Of a stretch of DNA of 64,000 nt, positions 61,753-64,000 are shown in pieces (within the stretch, counting starts at the first letter, position 1; every line of letters begins with the position of its first letter). Source of the stretch: Moringa oleifera (lineage: Eukaryota; Streptophyta; Magnoliopsida; Brassicales; Moringaceae); the NCBI GenBank assembly GCA_021397835.1, contig JAJFZO010000658.1, positions 1,681,501 through 1,745,500 of the forward strand, written 5' to 3'. Made by a program: the position numbers and the translations under genes. The notes under the pieces are model-generated. The model worked only from the letters and a program-made list of their open reading frames with translations. It had not been told where the DNA came from and did not search any database.

Positions 61753-64000
61753 GAGAGGTATAGTTCTAGACGCATAGAAAGTCCTCCTCGAAACCCCCAT
61801 GTCCTTGTATCATACACAGACACTCACTTCAAAACGGAAAACGAGATATCAAAGTATTATTAGAGGTTCTCTTTTGTTGTTTTCTTCTTTGTTTCTTTCG
61901 GGTTTTCTGCGTGTAACAGAAGACGAACACCGCCATGACCGTCTTCTCATTCAGCTTAAGGGTTTAGCGGTTTCGCTTTGTAGTCACAGAAGAAAGATTT
62001 CAGCTTTGTATCATATAAACATGAAGCTCATAAAATGTTTTCTGATAATCGTTTTACAGTTTTTAATCTTGTTTGTGGGTTCATCGGTTTTGGCAAAACC
62101 AACAAGAATGAGATTATGGGTTCATATCAAGATCAATTTTTTGGTCAATTAATTAGGTGAAATTGCTGTATGGTGTGTTTGTATACGTTCTTCCTGTTCT
62201 ATAAACTTGATTTGGAGTTCTTCTGGTATCCTTGTAAGTTATAAAACGGATTGAAAAATAAGTCAACAAGCTGTAATTTCAGACCATATTAGACGAAAGC
62301 AAGCTATGGCAGTTACCAGTTGGAAAAGCAGCCGCCTGCCTCTCTCAAACTATCTCAACCAACTGAGTTTTTTTTTTTGTGGGGGGGGGTTCAGATTTTT
62401 CATCAATTATTTATTCAAAGAGATACGATGTTGGCAGTCTACAGGGCAGTAATTGTATACTATTAGAAATTTGAAAACAGAGTTAAATATTGATTAATTA
62501 ATTGTTTTATTATGATGTAATTAAGATTACGACTTGATTTATAAAAAGATTGATATTTACTATTTAGGGATGAGAAGTTCATAAAACTCAAACAATGATT
62601 TTTTTTTTTGTTTAATCAATTTTGGCACCTCACACGTGTCTTAGTATTACTGGTGGACAGTGACAGTCATCAATATTGAATGTCAATTATTTCATGGGTT
62701 GAAAGCATGACAATATGATATCATCAGCAATAATCAACTCTTACATGGTTTCCCTGAAAAATATATTAACTGATATATTCCATATAAAATAAGACGTTTT
62801 AAAAGTTTTTATAAATCTTAAATTAAAAATACAAAAAGAAATATAAATAAAATATTTCTATTTCAATATTTTTTAATGTAAAACTTTTTAATAAATTTGT
62901 TTAATTACGGGATTTTTTAATGTATAAAAAAATGCTGTGATATGCCACCTTATTTAGCTAATATAAAAAAGTTATATTTTCAGCATATTTATAAAATTGT
63001 AAAAGTGTAATCATTAATTATTTTTTACATTAAAAAATCTTGAATGTTCAAATTAATAAAATCTATTGTACAAAAATTTGTATTGATATATTTTTATTGG
63101 GACGTCTATTTATGAGATTTTATTAAAAAAATGTCAGTGTTTGTGATTAATTAATTCTAATATTTGAACAAAATAAACATAATTAATTAATAAAATCCTA
63201 TAATTCACTTAATTAAACTTAAAAGATTACAATATTAAATACAATTTTTATCTTATATATTTAAAATCTTTTTAAGCATGCATGCACATTCATACATAGA
63301 TACATATATAAATATCTAATGAAATAAATTTTTGACTATATATCACACACATATTTGTACATAAATAATAAATAATATTTAAAAACATAAAGTTTAAAAA
63401 ATGGAGTACTTCCTGATTATAAATCTAATTTAACAAACATTATTATAATTAAATTATAGCATAAGTATAGTTCAGATTCTATGTACGGTCAATTAATTTA
63501 GGGGGGGGGGGGATTAGTGTCTTAATTTCTTCCGTAACATAAACGTGTTTTATATTGTCATGATTTGTGGGAAATGGCAATGAACAACTGGAATGATATA
63601 ATGGATGCATACTGTATCCATTATATCATTCACACTTGACATAAAGCTGACCGTAACGCAATGAAGATTAGGAGGCAAACCCCACCATTAAAGACGCAAT
63701 CGTCTTCATCATTCATTTTGCGAATTATGAAAATGATTCTCTCCTCTGTATCTGCCTGCTAAAGTACACTATCAAAATCGGTAAATGTTCCATTAATTAA
63801 ATGATTAAGCTGTTTAATCCCACTTATAATTAATCTTAGGATTCATTAATGAAATTAAAGACTAAGGCGAGTGTACACGAAGCAAAGGCAAGAATGAGAG
63901 AGATATGTAGGTAACTTGTCGTCTATTGATAGTGGCCTACCACCCACAAGCTACAGCATAATATATATCCAGCAAATAAATCAATTTCTCCCATGATTTA
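61753..64000. other. LysM 3' UTR and right-edge AT-rich intergenic region
   Basis: The first 400 bases are probably 3' UTR; the 117-codon open frame at 61799-62152 resembles nothing and follows directly after the LysM stop. Poly-G runs occur near 62372-62389 and 63501-63511, unusual in such AT-rich DNA. No gene is supported to the right edge. Confidence 0.55.
63591..63631. repeat. 16-bp perfect inverted repeat with short loop
   Basis: GAATGATATAATGGAT (63591-63606) is exactly reverse-complementary to ATCCATTATATCATTC (63616-63631), with a 9-nt spacer that can itself pair partly. It would form a stable hairpin as RNA or cruciform as DNA. No terminator or RNA family match is recognised. Confidence 0.88.

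Noticed and set aside
61799..62152. 117-codon open frame right after the LysM gene
   Set aside because: Likely 3' UTR; no homology recognised and composition typical of non-coding leader/trailer DNA.
1..64000. tRNA, rRNA, snoRNA, CRISPR arrays or organellar insertions
   Set aside because: No cloverleaf with a GGTTCRA-type T-arm, no rRNA-like sequence, no spaced direct-repeat array and no plastid or mitochondrial gene was recognised on reading; a covariance-model scan would be needed to exclude small RNAs fully.

Overview
This is nuclear DNA from a flowering plant, most likely a eudicot and perhaps a woody rosid. The coding exons are short, GT/AG-bounded and separated by AT-rich introns. The genes belong to plant-specific families (LBD, type-B response regulator, DREB/CBF, PPR, plant RS-type SR protein), and very AT-rich intergenic DNA separates gene islands. 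No rRNA, tRNA, CRISPR array or intact transposon coding region was seen. The species cannot be named from the sequence alone. Fourteen protein-coding genes could be modelled; in every multi-exon gene the exon phases join into one open frame.

Layout, left to right: an RS-type SR splicing factor (-, 5919..3066, plus a 5' UTR exon near 7.1-7.2 kb); an LBD23/24-type LOB-domain protein (-, 8904..8311); a type-B response regulator (-, 13370..9504); a TraB-domain protein (-, 16684..14535); a DREB subgroup A-4 ERF (+, 18365..19018); a CBF/DREB1 (+, 23480..24103); a PGAP3/PER1 GPI-remodelling protein (-, 28770..25162); a plastid-type half-size ABC transporter of the ABCB29 kind (+, 29333..35535); an uncharacterised probably plastid protein of 241 aa (-, 37040..36238); a PEPKR-type Ser/Thr kinase (-, 40452..38169); a 3.2-kb extremely AT-rich gap containing a foldback element; a CCCH-WD40 ZFWD protein (+, 45244..49161); two head-to-head sorbitol/L-idonate dehydrogenase paralogues (-, 53323..50245 and +, 53909..55690); an intronless E-class PPR protein (-, 58931..56955); and a small LysM membrane protein (+, 61435..61752).

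The genes do not form one pathway, but the order is informative. RS-SR, TraB, A-4 ERF, CBF, ZFWD and SDH are neighbours in Arabidopsis around CBF4 on chromosome 5, with partial copies around CBF1-3 on chromosome 4 and DDF1 plus PEPKR1 on chromosome 1. Response regulator, PER1 and LysM genes are neighbours in another Arabidopsis chromosome 5 segment. The window therefore looks like a less fractionated ancestral block holding both sets. These locus associations are recalled, not searched.

The most notable sequence-level observations are four introns that read as GC-AG (two with the same CAG|GCATGT donor in the response regulator), eight exact-period 54-bp repeats encoding the RS domain, the inverted SDH/L-idonate dehydrogenase pair, and a roughly 570-bp foldback element. 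I found no evidence of a wholly new biological system.
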